Of a DNA stretch of 54,990 nucleotides, positions 9,953-21,972 are shown in pieces. Both the position numbers and the translations under genes were made by a program. Source of the DNA: an uncultured Burkholderiales bacterium (lineage in GTDB: Bacteria; Pseudomonadota; Gammaproteobacteria; Burkholderiales; Eutrophovitaceae); NCBI GenBank assembly GCA_951812315.1, contig CATOSA010000068.1:1-54990 (forward strand). The letters run 5' to 3'. The notes beneath the pieces are model-generated. The model ran no database searches and was not told the origin of the DNA. It saw only the letters and a program-made list of their open reading frames with translations. Numbering within the stretch: the first letter of the stretch is position 1; each line of letters starts with the position of its first letter.

Positions 9953-10142
9953 CTCAAAAACCCCAGACTATTTACACAGTCTCCATTGTGGCGGGTTTTT
10001 GTTTCGTCGCTGCGCGTGTCAACCGAGAGCCCGTCCGTGATTCTGACGCGACAGTATCTCCGCTATGGCCAAGCGACTTAATGTCTTCACAACATTTGTC
10101 TGCCAGCGACAACGCTAATCGCCCCGTTTCTGTTGGCGAGGC

Positions 10143-10736
10143 CTAATCGGATTCAAGCAGATACGCCCTCAGTGAACGCTGAAACGACTTTTGAAACTGG
10201 ATGTCCGACACAATTCGCTCGTGATTGTCTCCAGCTTCCGATTGCCCAGAGAAAGCTTGGTTTGAAAGAGCGTCGCCATTGCGCATATACATACTGTCAC
10301 TTTCGAACGATGCGTTTGCCATCGGACGATACATGAAGAACTTCTCGTTTTCGAAATAACCGTCGACGCCCAGATAATCATTGGCAAGAAAATAGGTGCG
10401 GCGACTCGCGATCCTCTCGTCCCAAACGGGACTTCCGAGCACATACATTGACGAATCTTCGATTCCCAACAGAGACAGGATTGTTGGCGCCACATCGATA
10501 TGGGACGTTACGTTCTCGATATATGTCAGATCCGACAATGCGTTTGGCGCGTAGACAACCAGCGGCACGCGAAAAGAAATATCGTTCAGAACACCAGGTT
10601 TGAGATCGGGATATTCGGCAATTGTTCTTAATCCGTGGTCGGCGCAGCAACCAGTTAAAACCGCGGGTGTCTGAATACCGCTTGGTGTCTGCTGTTCAGA
10701 GAAGATCTGGAACAGGGCAATCAGCTGATTTGCTGT
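10143..10736 (-). pseudogene. Sulfatase/phosphoethanolamine-transferase-like protein, C-terminal fragment
   Basis: The minus-strand frame is open from 10736 to the stop at 10143 (197 codons). It reads LTGCCADHGLR, which resembles the TGDHG metal-binding segment of sulfatases, then RVPLVVYAPNAL and SHIDVAPTILSLLGIED, the usual C-terminal landmarks of alkaline-phosphatase-fold sulfatases. About two thirds of a normal enzyme, including the catalytic Ser/Cys region, is missing: upstream comes a stop codon and then DUF3179 sequence. I infer a decayed remnant. The first ATG in frame is at 10568. Confidence 0.6.
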
Positions 10737-10822
10737 TCATTTGCCGGGATTCGAGGACCCATTGAAGCGTTTTTTGTGAAGCGGACGTACCTGAGACTGA
10801 AACCTGTACTCGGGAGCGTCCT

Positions 10823-11856
10823 GTGCTGACCAATTTATCGCCTCATTCAAAATCGCCTCGCTCAAAATTGCCTCGTTCAACATTGTTTCGGACACAACTG
10901 TTTCAAAAACAATGGACTCGCTGGCTGATTTATGCCGCGGTCGCTGCATTTGCGGTGTACAAGCTGTCACCGGCGTTGCAGGCCAGAGACCGCCTGAACG
11001 GCTTCGATATCAGTGGTGCGCTTGTGCCCAAGTCGCAGATTACCCATGGCGGCCCGCCAAGGGACGGTATCCCTGCGCTCACCCGGCCATCGATGCGCCC
11101 GGTATCGGACGTTGATTACCTCAAGCCGACCGACCGTGTCCTGGCATTGAATCTCGGCGGTGAGGCGCGCGCGTATCCGATCCGGATTCTGAACTGGCAT
11201 GAGGTCGTCAACGACACCGTTGGTGGCCGCGGTGTCGTCATCAGCTATTGCCCGCTGTGCGGCACCGGGATGGTTTTCGATGCGCAACTGGCGGGCGTAC
11301 ACTGGAGTTCGGCGTTTCCGGATTGCTGTATAACAGCGACATGCTATTGTACGATCGGCACTCCAGCTCATTGTGGTCGCAGATTCTGGCCAAGGCCATT
11401 TCAGGGCCGATGAAAGGTTCGACGCTGTCACTAATAGCTGCTGACTATGTGAACTGGCAGGACTGGAAGAATGCGCATCCAGACGGCCTGGTGCTTGACA
11501 CGATGACGGGTCATTCCCGCGATTATTCCCGGGACCCGTATGCAGGGTACGAAAACGTCGCGACGCTTTATTTTGAAGTGGCGAATCGCGACCAGCGATT
11601 CCATGAGAAAGAACCGGTGGTCGGATTGACCGTTGCAGGCGAAGCCAGGGTGTGGCCATTGAGCGAACTTGAAAAAGTCCGTAACTGGCCTGTGCATGAT
11701 TCCCTCGCCGGGACCGAACTGCGAATAAACTATCGGGCCAGCGACAGGTCGGTCACAATTACCGATGCCAAGGGGATACAGCTACCGGCCGTGCCGGCCT
11801 ACTGGTTCGCATGGGTCGCGTTCTACCCGGAAACACAAGTTTTTCTCTTCGAATAG
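10823..11856 (+). pseudogene. DUF3179 domain protein, one frameshift
   Basis: A membrane-anchored DUF3179 protein of unknown role. From GTG 10823 (GGGAG seven bases upstream) the frame gives a basic N-terminus made of a degenerate repeat, one membrane helix (WLIYAAVAAFAVYKL), DRVLALNLGGEARAYPI and the family motif YCPLCGTGMVFDAQLAG. It breaks near 11290-11305. The other frame continues with RTLEFGVSGLLYNSDMLLYDR, DTMTGHSRDYSRDPY and VGLTVAGEARVWPLSEL to TAG 11856. One base missing; the joined product is about 344 residues, normal for the family. The ORF stands between a sulfatase remnant and aconitase. Confidence 0.78.
10840..10914 (+). repeat. Degenerate 15-bp tandem repeat, five units
   Basis: Units: GCCTCATTCAAAATC, GCCTCGCTCAAAATT, GCCTCGTTCAACATT, GTTTCGGACACAACT, GTTTCAAAAACAATG. 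Being a multiple of three it stays in frame in the DUF3179 N-terminus, giving a Pro/Phe-x-Ser/Thr-Lys-x pattern. Conservation falls from left to right. Confidence 0.75.
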
Positions 11857-11925
11857 CCAGCGGCAGATGTTGCGCAAATGGCGATTCGGGGAAACATGTA
11901 AATTGATATCAATTGAGGATACGCC

Positions 11926-14625
<2,700 letters not shown>

Positions 14626-14627
14626 AG

Positions 14628-15431
14628 ATGTCCTCATCGCCGTCATCAACGACACACATACCATCTCGGCCTGACGCGGGCGCGAGCGCGCGCCCGTCAG
14701 CAGCCGAGGGGAAGGTGCGGGTCTCCAAGTTGATGTCCGAGCGCGGCATGTGTTCACGCCGCGAAGCCGACGAGTACATTTCGCGAGGCTGGGTCTACGT
14801 CAACGATGTAAGAGTCGAAGAGCTGGGTACACGTGTCGATCCAGTGGCAAAAATCCGGCTGGACAAGCGTAGCGCCGCGATACACAAGGTAACCATACTG
14901 CTCAACAAACCCGTGGGATATGTCTCGGGGCAAACGGAGAGCGGCTATCGTCCGGCAATTGCGCTGGCGATACCAGAGAATCATTTTTCGGACGACCCAT
15001 CGAAGACCAGGTTCGTTCGCCAGCATCTGAAAGGGCTTGCGCCTGCCGGCAGGCTCGATATTGACTCCACCGGTTTACTGGTGCTCACCCAGGACGGTCG
15101 AATTGCGAAGCAACTCGTCGGGCAGGACACGTCTATCGAGAAGGAGTACCTCGTACGTGTCAAAGGCCGACTCAGCGACAAAGGGCTCAGGCTTCTCAAC
15201 CATGGCCTGAGTCTCGACGGCAAACCGCTCAAACCGGCAAAGGTTTCCTGGTTGAATGAAGATCAGCTGCGCTTTGTTTTGCGTGAAGGCAAAAAGCGCC
15301 AGATCCGCCGTATGTGCGAACTCGTCGGGTTAACCGCAACCGGCCTGAAGCGCGTCCGGATCGGCAGCGTGAATCTCGGAAAGCTACCGGTCGGGCAGTG
15401 GCGCTACCTCGGCAAGCACGAAAAATTCTGA
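14628..15431 (+). CDS. rluF: RluF-type 23S rRNA pseudouridine synthase
   Basis: Isomerises a uridine in 23S rRNA (RluF acts on U2604 in E. coli). The 267-residue product has a low-complexity start (residues 1-30), an S4 RNA-binding domain ([22 protein letters not shown]) and the RsuA/RluB/E/F catalytic domain, with the catalytic Asp in [19 protein letters not shown] and [17 protein letters not shown] near the end. The RluF assignment rather than RluB/E rests on the [10 protein letters not shown] segment and overall feel. It starts two bases after the acnA stop. Confidence 0.82.
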   Translation: MSSSPSSTTHIPSRPDAGASARPSAAEGKVRVSKLMSERGMCSRREADEYISRGWVYVNDVRVEELGTRVDPVAKIRLDKRSAAIHKVTILLNKPVGYVSGQTESGYRPAIALAIPENHFSDDPSKTRFVRQHLKGLAPAGRLDIDSTGLLVLTQDGRIAKQLVGQDTSIEKEYLVRVKGRLSDKGLRLLNHGLSLDGKPLKPAKVSWLNEDQLRFVLREGKKRQIRRMCELVGLTATGLKRVRIGSVNLGKLPVGQWRYLGKHEKF

Positions 15432-15441
15432 CCAGCGCCCG

Positions 15442-15894
15442 ATGCGCGTCGTACTGGATACCAATGTCTGGCTGGACTGGCTGGTATTCGAAGACCCGGC
15501 GGTCATTCCGCTCAAGTCCGCCAGACAAAATGATTCCATCGAAATCATCATCGACACAGCATGCCGGGACGAACTGGTGCGCGTGCTCGCGTATCCGAAA
15601 TTCAAACTCGACGGCCAGACACAGGCCGGCATTGTGCGCCAGGTCGACCGATTGAGCAGACAGCCCCGGAAACTGGACTATTCACCGGAACATTTGCTGC
15701 CGTTTTGTGCTGATCCGGACGACGTAAAATTTCAGTCCCTCGCCCATGCCAGCCACGCTGACTGGCTGATTACCAAAGACAATGCGCTGTTGACCACACG
15801 GCGGAAAAGCAAGCGCCTTGAGGTCTCCTACTTAGTCGCAACCCCTGCAAAATGGGCACAGTTGCATGCCGATCGTTCAGCCCCACCGTGCTAG
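15442..15894 (+). CDS. PIN-domain protein (putative toxin, COG1569-like)
   Basis: Putative PIN-fold ribonuclease of 150 residues. MRVVLDTNVWLDWL gives the first acidic residue; Glu in CRDELVRVLAYPKF and Asp in CADPDDVKF and ADWLITKDNALL fill the other metal-binding positions. These are the features of the PIN family usually annotated as a toxin component. It starts about ten bases after rluF and no small antitoxin ORF lies on either side, so it may act alone or be part of the rluF transcript. Toxin function is not shown by the sequence. Confidence 0.75.
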   Translation: MRVVLDTNVWLDWLVFEDPAVIPLKSARQNDSIEIIIDTACRDELVRVLAYPKFKLDGQTQAGIVRQVDRLSRQPRKLDYSPEHLLPFCADPDDVKFQSLAHASHADWLITKDNALLTTRRKSKRLEVSYLVATPAKWAQLHADRSAPPC

Positions 15895-15935
15895 CGAAAA
15901 GGGCACGCCATCGGTTTGTGAGCTGCATCCTCCAG

Positions 15936-16385
15936 CTACGATAACTCCCGGTTGAGGATTTTACTCACGACCGGAAAATTAGGAATCGCCCTCGCCCGCT
16001 TCGATCGCTTTTGCGAACAGCTCGAGGACATTGCGGGCGCCGCCCGGTTCAATGCCGCCTTCTGATGCCAGTTCGATGGCATATTCAAGGTGCTTGCGGG
16101 CATAGTCGACAGAAAATGCACGCAACGGAAATTGCCTTGGCAGAATTGCCTTCATGCCATGATTGCGCAACGCAAAACTGTCTGCCGACCCTTTCGACAG
16201 GGCATCAAACAGCACTTCTGGATCGACACCGGCACCACGTGCAATTGCATAGGCTTCGGACAGTGCCGTGACGGTCTGAAAAAGCACCATGTTATTGAGG
16301 ACCTTGGTCACTTGGCCGCTGCCGATGGCACCACAATGCGTGATATCCGAGGCAAAGCATTGCATTAACTTGCGGCCGCCGTGGG
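15936..16385 (-). pseudogene. 3-hydroxyisobutyrate dehydrogenase-family protein, C-terminal fragment
   Basis: Remnant of an NAD-dependent beta-hydroxyacid dehydrogenase. The C-terminal all-alpha domain is clear: HCGAIGSGQVTKVLNNMVLF (the Lys is the catalytic position), ALSEAYAIARGAGVDP, FPLRAFSVDYARKHLEYAIE. The N-terminal NAD-binding domain (about 160 residues) is absent; coding similarity ends near 16385, where the promoter region of the TauD gene begins. Near the end the frame is broken too: GEGDS stops at 15979 while the other frame continues to FPVVSKILNRELS at 15936. A truncated, frameshifted leftover. Confidence 0.72.
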
Positions 16386-16426
16386 AGGCGTATAATCGAG
16401 TCGAGTCGAACAGCACGGAGTAACCG

Positions 16427-17347
16427 ATGACCATCACCGTTACGCCTGTTGACGCCACACTTGGCGCTGTTATCACTGATGTCAATCTTGCCGATCTTGC
16501 CGATGACACCTGGGCGGAGATTTATTCGGCATTCCTGACGTATGGCATTTTGGTGTTTCCGGGCCAGAATCTCGACGAGGTCTCCCAGGGTGCGTTTGCG
16601 CGGCGATTTGGCAATACCGAACAGCTTTCGCCGGAGCAAAAGGGCGAGACCAGCGTATTTACCAACCGCAAGCAAGACGGCTCACTGGCGAAGCCCGATG
16701 AATACGCATACAAGATCATGAAGGGCAACGAGGGCTGGCATACCGACAGCACGTATATGCCGCTCGCGTCGAAAGCAGCCATGCTGTACGCCCTCGTCGT
16801 CCCTCCTGAAGGAGGCGAAACGGAGTTTGCTGACATGCGCGCCGCCTGGGACGCCCTCGACCCGCAAACACAGGCCAGGCTCGAGAATTTATCGGCACAT
16901 CACGCCATCTACTACTCTCAGGCGCGTGCAGGCTTCAGTCATGAGACCGATCATTTGTACGGGTTCCACGATAAAGGCGCGCCGCTGCGTCCAATTATCA
17001 AGACACACCCGGAAACTGGCCGCAAGTCCATTTATACCGGTCGCCATGCGCACAACATTCCTGACATGAGCGAGTCAGAGTCAAAGGCGTTGCTCGACCA
17101 ATTGATGGATGACGCCTGCAAACCGCCGCGAGTATATAAACACGAATGGACACCCGGTGACCCCGTTGTCTGGGACAATCGCTGCCTGATGCACCGGGCA
17201 TGTCCATTTGATACCAGCTATCCGCGCGCGCTGCGCGCAAGCAGGATTTCCGGAGAGCCGGAAACGGAATTCGCGCCGACCACCGCCGACCCGCGCGCCG
17301 ACGGGTACCGGCCGACGACATCGAACAAGTCGCCTCTGGTTACGTAA
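16427..17347 (+). CDS. TauD/TfdA-family alpha-ketoglutarate-dependent dioxygenase
   Basis: Fe(II)/2-oxoglutarate oxygenase of 306 residues, of the family that includes taurine and 2,4-D dioxygenases. The iron triad is visible: His105 and Asp107 in WHTDSTYM and His256 in NRCLMHRACP, with the co-substrate-binding Arg in PRALRASRI. MTITVTPVDATLGAVITDV is the normal family start. The substrate cannot be told from sequence. The neighbours are an aldehyde dehydrogenase (convergent) and a cysteine-dioxygenase-like gene, which would fit processing of a sulfonate or ether, but this is inference. Confidence 0.88.
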   Translation: MTITVTPVDATLGAVITDVNLADLADDTWAEIYSAFLTYGILVFPGQNLDEVSQGAFARRFGNTEQLSPEQKGETSVFTNRKQDGSLAKPDEYAYKIMKGNEGWHTDSTYMPLASKAAMLYALVVPPEGGETEFADMRAAWDALDPQTQARLENLSAHHAIYYSQARAGFSHETDHLYGFHDKGAPLRPIIKTHPETGRKSIYTGRHAHNIPDMSESESKALLDQLMDDACKPPRVYKHEWTPGDPVVWDNRCLMHRACPFDTSYPRALRASRISGEPETEFAPTTADPRADGYRPTTSNKSPLVT

Positions 17348-17369
17348 GCCCTTGGTGCTGGATCTGACG

Positions 17370-18818
17370 TTAGCCATTCAGCCCGAAATACAGGCCCTTC
17401 TCCTGCTGATACAAACGCAAGCCACTGATGCCCTTCTCGCGGCCGAGTCCACTGTCCTTGAATCCTCCGAACGGTGTCGAAATCGAAAGTTGTTTGTAAG
17501 TGTTGATCCACACTGTGCCCGCGTCGAGCCGTCGCGCAACACGCCAGGCGCGCTGATAATCAGCCGTCCATAATCCGGCCGCCAAACCATAGGCAGAATC
17601 ATTTGCCTGCTGCACCAGATCGTCTTCATCATCGAACGGCAGCACGCATAGCACCGGTCCAAAAATTTCCTGCTGGCAAACACTCGATGTATTCGCAAGT
17701 CCCGTTACGACGGTCGGAAGGTAATACGCACCGGCAGCCAGCCTGCTGTCGTCGGGCCGCTGTCCTCCGGTAGCAACTTCACCGCCTTCGTCGCGCGCCG
17801 TATCGACAAATCGCGCGATTCGATCACGATGGGCAAACGAAGAGATTGGCCCGAACTGCGCTCCGGGAGAATCGGGCAAGCCAATTTTCAATGCACGGGC
17901 GCGCTCGACAATCCCAGCCAGAACGCGCTCATGAACGCTGCGCTGTACAAACAGGCGCGACCCGGCAACGCAGGATTGCCCGCTCGCTTCAAAAATTCCA
18001 TCCGCAACCGCGTTCACCGCTGCATCGAGATTGGCATCCGCAAATACGATATGCGGCGACTTGCCGCCAAGTTCGAGGGCGACCGGCATTAACTTGTCGG
18101 CAGCCACGCTGGCGATACGGCGGCCGCTAGCCGTGCCACCGGTAAATGAAACGAATCCAACGCCGGGATGTGCGACCAGCGCCGCACCGGCGACACTGCC
18201 GGTGCCGGGCAACACGTTCAATATGCCGTGTGGAAATCCGGCGGCGAGCGCGGCCTTTCCCAGTTCGAGCCCGGGTGACGGCGTAATCTCGGAAGGCTTG
18301 AGAATCACCGCATTCCCGGCGGCCAGTGCCGGCGCCACTTTCTGTGCCTCCATCGTCAACGGCGAATTCCACGGCGTAATTGCGGCAACAACGCCGTATG
18401 GTTCGTGAACACGCATCGAGAAGTAGTCACCACGCGACGGCGTCAACGCGTCCTCGACCGTTTCGCACACCGCGGCGTAATATCGGAATATCGCTGCCGC
18501 CGAACCTGCTTGCGCGCGACACTCCCTGAGGACTTTCCCGTTCTCGCGCATTTGTGCTTGTGCGAAATCGTCGACTCTTGACTCGATCACATCGGCCAGC
18601 TTCGACAACAATCGCGCGCGGGCGTGCGGAAGCATTTGACGCCAGGTCGATTCGTTCGCGGCGCGCTCGGCGATGGCAACGGTCAGATCAACATCTTGCG
18701 CGCTTGCAGCGCAGACATGGTAGTTAATTATGCCAGTGGCCGGATTCTGCGAGTCAAATGTCTCGCCGGAGCCGCTCTTCCACTCCCCGCCAATCAGCAT
18801 CGGTTTTGCGTCGTCCAT
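17370..18818 (-). CDS. Aldehyde dehydrogenase (NAD(P)+)
   Basis: Oxidises an aldehyde to the acid, cytoplasmic. The product has 482 residues, full length for the family. Landmarks: AAITPWNSPLTMEAQKVAPALAAG, the NAD-site GFVSFTGGTASGRRI, the catalytic Glu in VALELGGKSPHIVF, the catalytic Cys in ASGQSCVAGSRLFV and EIFGPVLCVLPF near the end. It ends 22 bases from the convergent TauD gene. Substrate unknown; it may take the aldehyde left by the dioxygenase. Confidence 0.93.
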   Translation of the reverse strand: MDDAKPMLIGGEWKSGSGETFDSQNPATGIINYHVCAASAQDVDLTVAIAERAANESTWRQMLPHARARLLSKLADVIESRVDDFAQAQMRENGKVLRECRAQAGSAAAIFRYYAAVCETVEDALTPSRGDYFSMRVHEPYGVVAAITPWNSPLTMEAQKVAPALAAGNAVILKPSEITPSPGLELGKAALAAGFPHGILNVLPGTGSVAGAALVAHPGVGFVSFTGGTASGRRIASVAADKLMPVALELGGKSPHIVFADANLDAAVNAVADGIFEASGQSCVAGSRLFVQRSVHERVLAGIVERARALKIGLPDSPGAQFGPISSFAHRDRIARFVDTARDEGGEVATGGQRPDDSRLAAGAYYLPTVVTGLANTSSVCQQEIFGPVLCVLPFDDEDDLVQQANDSAYGLAAGLWTADYQRAWRVARRLDAGTVWINTYKQLSISTPFGGFKDSGLGREKGISGLRLYQQEKGLYFGLNG

Positions 18819-18980
18819 TTAGCCTATCCCTGTAAAGTCTGCCCGTCACTCGTGAACAAATCGGGGCTCGGCGAACATTGTATCCGCCGGCTCGCACAGT
18901 CGACCGCCCCCGAGGATGCCCGCCAGCCCACGCGGCGGTATGATCACTACTTCGGTTTCTCGACGTTCGTGAACAAGCGC

Positions 18981-19044
18981 AGTTAATCTCGAATACCGTT
19001 AGTTTCAATCATCGTTAGTTTCAAGCATCGTGAATTTCAGATAC
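18981..19044. repeat. Degenerate 16-bp tandem repeat
   Basis: Two near-identical units CGTTAGTTTCAATCAT and CGTTAGTTTCAAGCAT, then CGTGAATTTCAGATAC, preceded by a weaker unit. It lies in the divergent gap between the aldehyde dehydrogenase and the cysteine-dioxygenase-like gene, just before the latter. Confidence 0.7.
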
Positions 19045-19084
19045 CGCGGACGATGCGAAACGAAATGTTCCGACCAATAGATTA

Positions 19085-19720
19085 ATGGGGTCAACAGAAA
19101 TGCAAACCAGTGCAGACATGTCACGTGCCACGAAGCGAAGTTCGGAAATTGCGGATACCGTGAATCGGATCCGGAAAATTGAAGCGAACCAGGGGGTCAA
19201 TCCGGATGCACTTGAGGCGATCAGGAGCGAGCTACTGAAACTCGCTGCAAAGACCGAATTGTTTTCCATGGATGATTTTCCACCTCCACCAGAAACGGCC
19301 GGCAACCCGTCCTGCCTGTACCTTCTGTCCGAGGACGATGATCATCGTTTCGCGTTGTACGCCAATTCCAACAACAGACGCTATGTCAACGCCCCCCACA
19401 ATCACACAACGTGGGCAGTGATCGTCGGCGTACACGGTGAAGAACCGAACCGCTTTTACAAGCGCACGGAAGATGGCGGTGTAGAGCAAACCGGCAGCGC
19501 GGTTGTGCGCGCCGGTACAGGTGTGACCTTCCTGCCGGACGACTTGCATTCTCTGGATATTGCAGGCCGCGCGCCGATGCTGAACTTTCATATGTACGGA
19601 TTGGCAATTCCGCAGCTGTTCAAGCGACAGTATTACAACGAGCGTGATCACAGCTGGAACTATTACCCACCGCACACAGACATTCGCGACATGCGTGTCG
19701 ACTCCGAGAGCGCGGCCTGA
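19085..19720 (+). CDS. Cysteine dioxygenase-like cupin protein
   Basis: Predicted metal-dependent cupin of the cysteine dioxygenase superfamily, 211 residues. APHNHTTWAVIVGVHGEEPNRFY gives the two metal His of cupin motif 1 and LPDDLHSLDI the later His. Residues 1-75 are a helical, variable lead. True cysteine dioxygenase would form cysteine sulfinate; a related thiol dioxygenase is equally possible. ATG 19100 (GGGG ten bases upstream) is an alternative start. The stop TGA overlaps the next ATG by one base (TGATG), so it is translationally coupled to the rhodanese protein, pointing to a sulfur role. Confidence 0.78.
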   Translation: MGSTEMQTSADMSRATKRSSEIADTVNRIRKIEANQGVNPDALEAIRSELLKLAAKTELFSMDDFPPPPETAGNPSCLYLLSEDDDHRFALYANSNNRRYVNAPHNHTTWAVIVGVHGEEPNRFYKRTEDGGVEQTGSAVVRAGTGVTFLPDDLHSLDIAGRAPMLNFHMYGLAIPQLFKRQYYNERDHSWNYYPPHTDIRDMRVDSESAA

Positions 19721-21309
19721 TGGATGTAATTGAGTCGGTTTCGCCGCAGGCCGTCAAGACGATGCTTCGCGACGGACACGAGCTTGCGCTTGTCGATATC
19801 CGCGAACAGGGTGTGTACTTCCACGAACACCTGCTGTTTGCAGCCTGCATTCCGCTCGGTCATCTGGAAATGCGCGCCGCCGACCTTGTCCCGCGCCGCA
19901 AGACCCGCATCGTATTATGCGGCGGCGAAGACGACGAAGACGCACGCGATGCGGCGAAGCGACTTGCCGGATTCGGTTATTCGAATGTTTCAATTCTGTC
20001 GGGCGGCGTGACCGCGTGGCGCAATGCGGGATTCGAGGTGTTCTCGGGCGTCAACGTCGTCAGCAAGGCTTTCGGAGAACACGTCGAGCATTGTTACGCT
20101 ACACCGCGAATCACTGCACACGACCTGGCAGCCAGGCGCGCGGCCAACGAGAACATGATCATTCTCGACAGTCGTCCGATGGAGGAATTTCACAACATCA
20201 GCATTCCGGGCGGCATTGATTGCCCGGGCGCCGAGCTGGTATATCGCGTGTTCGATGCGGCGCCGGATCCCGCTACACTAGTCGTGGTCAATTGCGCCGG
20301 GCGTACACGCAGCATCATTGGCGCGCAGTCGTTGATTAACGCAGGCGTTCCCAATCGTGTTGTTGCACTAAAGGATGGCACGATGGGCTGGCAGCTCGCC
20401 GGTTACGAACCCGCCTGTAATGAGACCGCACATGCGCGCGAGCCCAGTGACAAAGGGCGCAAGCGTGCAGAGGCCGCAGCCGCCCGGGTTGCGGAAAAAT
20501 TCGACGTAACCACGATCGATCGCGCACAACTCGAAACATGGCAAGGCGAACGCGAGCAGCGAACACTGTATCTGCTCGATGTGCGCACGCCGCAAGAATA
20601 TGTTGCGGGACACTTGCCCGGCAGCCGTTCGGCGCCCGGCGGTCAGCTCGTACAGGCAACTGACGAGTTTGTGGCGACCCGTCACGCGCGCATCGTCCTG
20701 GTCGACAATGACGGTATCCGGGCGACGATGACGGCCTCATGGCTCAAGCAAATGGGATGGACCGATGTTTACGTATTGGCCGATCCCTTGAACCGGACGC
20801 TGGTGCAAGGTCAATTCGAACCGGAATTACTCGGTCTACGCGAGGCCGCAACCTTGTCAGCAAGCGATCTTAAACAGTGTATGGATCGCGGCGATGATTT
20901 ACTGGTGCTCGATTTCGCGGACAGCCTTGCATATCGCAGGCAACACATTCCCGGAGCGTTCTGGGCCATGCGAACGCGCCTTGACGAGGCGTTGTCAAAC
21001 CTGCCTGCGACCGAGCGCCTGGTGCTGACCTCTTCCGACGGATTGTTGGCGCACTATGTGGCGAACGATATGAAACTGAGCTGTCCGGATATGGCGGTAG
21101 CAGTTCTCGCCGGTGGAGCCCGTTCCTGGATCGAGGCCGGCTTTTCCACAGAGGAAGGGGCGGAGCAATTTACAACAGAGCCAAACGATATCTGGTACAA
21201 GCCATACGAACAGGCATCCTCGGTCCGTGATGCGATGCAAGGCTATCTCGACTGGGAAGTGAACCTGGTCGCCCAGATCGGACGTGACGGTGACGCCCGT
21301 TTTCTTTGA
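19720..21309 (+). CDS. Protein with four tandem rhodanese domains
   Basis: Likely sulfurtransferase of 529 residues with four rhodanese-like domains. Domain 1 (about 1-115) has Cys67 in IVLCGGEDDED. Domain 2 (about 130-235) has the canonical loop VVNCAGRTRS with Cys192. Domain 3 (about 265-365: LYLLDVRTPQEYVAGHLPGS) has IVLVDNDGIRA and domain 4 (about 380-490: LLVLDFADSLAYRRQHIPGA) has LVLTSSDGLLA; both lack the Cys. So two active and two probably inactive repeats. It is coupled to the upstream cysteine-dioxygenase-like gene by overlapping stop and start. Together they could oxidise a thiol and handle the sulfur released; substrate unknown. Confidence 0.88.
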   Translation: MDVIESVSPQAVKTMLRDGHELALVDIREQGVYFHEHLLFAACIPLGHLEMRAADLVPRRKTRIVLCGGEDDEDARDAAKRLAGFGYSNVSILSGGVTAWRNAGFEVFSGVNVVSKAFGEHVEHCYATPRITAHDLAARRAANENMIILDSRPMEEFHNISIPGGIDCPGAELVYRVFDAAPDPATLVVVNCAGRTRSIIGAQSLINAGVPNRVVALKDGTMGWQLAGYEPACNETAHAREPSDKGRKRAEAAAARVAEKFDVTTIDRAQLETWQGEREQRTLYLLDVRTPQEYVAGHLPGSRSAPGGQLVQATDEFVATRHARIVLVDNDGIRATMTASWLKQMGWTDVYVLADPLNRTLVQGQFEPELLGLREAATLSASDLKQCMDRGDDLLVLDFADSLAYRRQHIPGAFWAMRTRLDEALSNLPATERLVLTSSDGLLAHYVANDMKLSCPDMAVAVLAGGARSWIEAGFSTEEGAEQFTTEPNDIWYKPYEQASSVRDAMQGYLDWEVNLVAQIGRDGDARFL

Positions 21310-21872
21310 ATGAAGCCGGATTGCCAAAAGTCGCTGGGCGCAAGTTGATGACGCGATCGGATGAATAGTCCCCACAGTCGTTCACGAACCCGATTGCCGA
21401 GTCGATCGCAGAGTCGATCCCGCCTCTTGTTTGCCGTCCCGACAGACGGCAAGTAGCTATTGTTGTAGGCAGATTACTTATTCCGTAATTATGGGATCAA
21501 CCGTGCGTGCACGTTGGAGGCCAGCAACAATGTGCTCGCGAAGATCACTACGGAATGATCGGCATTCGGATGAGCAAGGGCGAAGTTCCCAGTCGACGTT
21601 GACGTCTTCTTGTCTAATAATCAACGCGATGCCGATTTGCAGTACTTGGAGCACCCGCAGGACATTAGCTACAGCCAGGACCTACCGGCCATGCCGATCC
21701 ACTACCGGCAGCTCGATGTTTGGTGAAATTCCACTGCAAGCCCACAAGCCGCGGTACACAAGCGACCAGAACAAGTTCCGTCGTCGGGAACCAGGTAAAA
21801 ACCGTATGTCGGCCATGACATTCTGGCCCACACCACTGGCGTGCAATTCGCTTTGACTGGTTTATAGAGGCG
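21310..21872. other. Gap with a probable decayed coding remnant
   Basis: No intact gene. At about 21600-21725 a plus frame reads VDVFLSNNQRDADLQYLEHP and on to MPIHYRQLDVW before TGA, and just upstream another frame reads GMIGIRMSKGEV. They look like pieces of one broken gene, which I do not recognise. A 12-bp direct repeat (GCCGAGTCGATC, GCAGAGTCGATC) is at 21396-21419. Confidence 0.35.
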
Positions 21873-21972
21873 ATTGGCGCACGCATGCACCGTGATCTCC
21901 TCCCGCCAATGGCAAGTTAATGCGCTTCAAGTGCAGTGTGTGCGAAACCGTTACTCGACTGTGGATTGGGCT

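Larger units (their letters stand above)
8516..9982 (-). mobile_element. IS1182-family insertion sequence, copy 1
   Basis: The element is 1467 bp. Its ends are AGGCTGTGTAAA (8516-8527) and the complement of AGACTGTGTAAA (9971-9982), 11 of 12 bases matching. It is flanked by a perfect 6-bp target duplication CCATTG (8510-8515 and 9983-9988). The transposase reads on the minus strand in two ORFs. Copy 2 at 27191-28657 is nearly identical; I found four single-base differences in the parts compared. Confidence 0.93.
8500..10000 (+). terminator. Intrinsic terminator of the PEP-CTERM gene, split by the IS
   Basis: The left arm AAAAACCCGCC (8500-8510) and right arm GGCGGGTTTTT (9990-10000) are perfect complements, 11 bp, with loop CATTGT. 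The IS (8516-9982) plus its duplicated CCATTG now separates them by about 1.5 kb. Without the insertion this would be a textbook Rho-independent terminator about 27 bases after the PEP-CTERM stop codon. Confidence 0.82.

Noticed and set aside
10823..10912. ATG 10912 as start of the DUF3179 protein
   Set aside because: It is out of frame with the membrane helix and family motifs; GTG 10823 is in frame and has a ribosome binding site.
15442..15894. Complete toxin-antitoxin module
   Set aside because: Only the PIN-domain gene is present; no small antitoxin ORF upstream or downstream.
21431..21856. Plus-strand 141-residue ORF
   Set aside because: Arg/Ser/Thr-rich composition, no ribosome binding site and no family; coding-like pieces lie in other frames of the same stretch.
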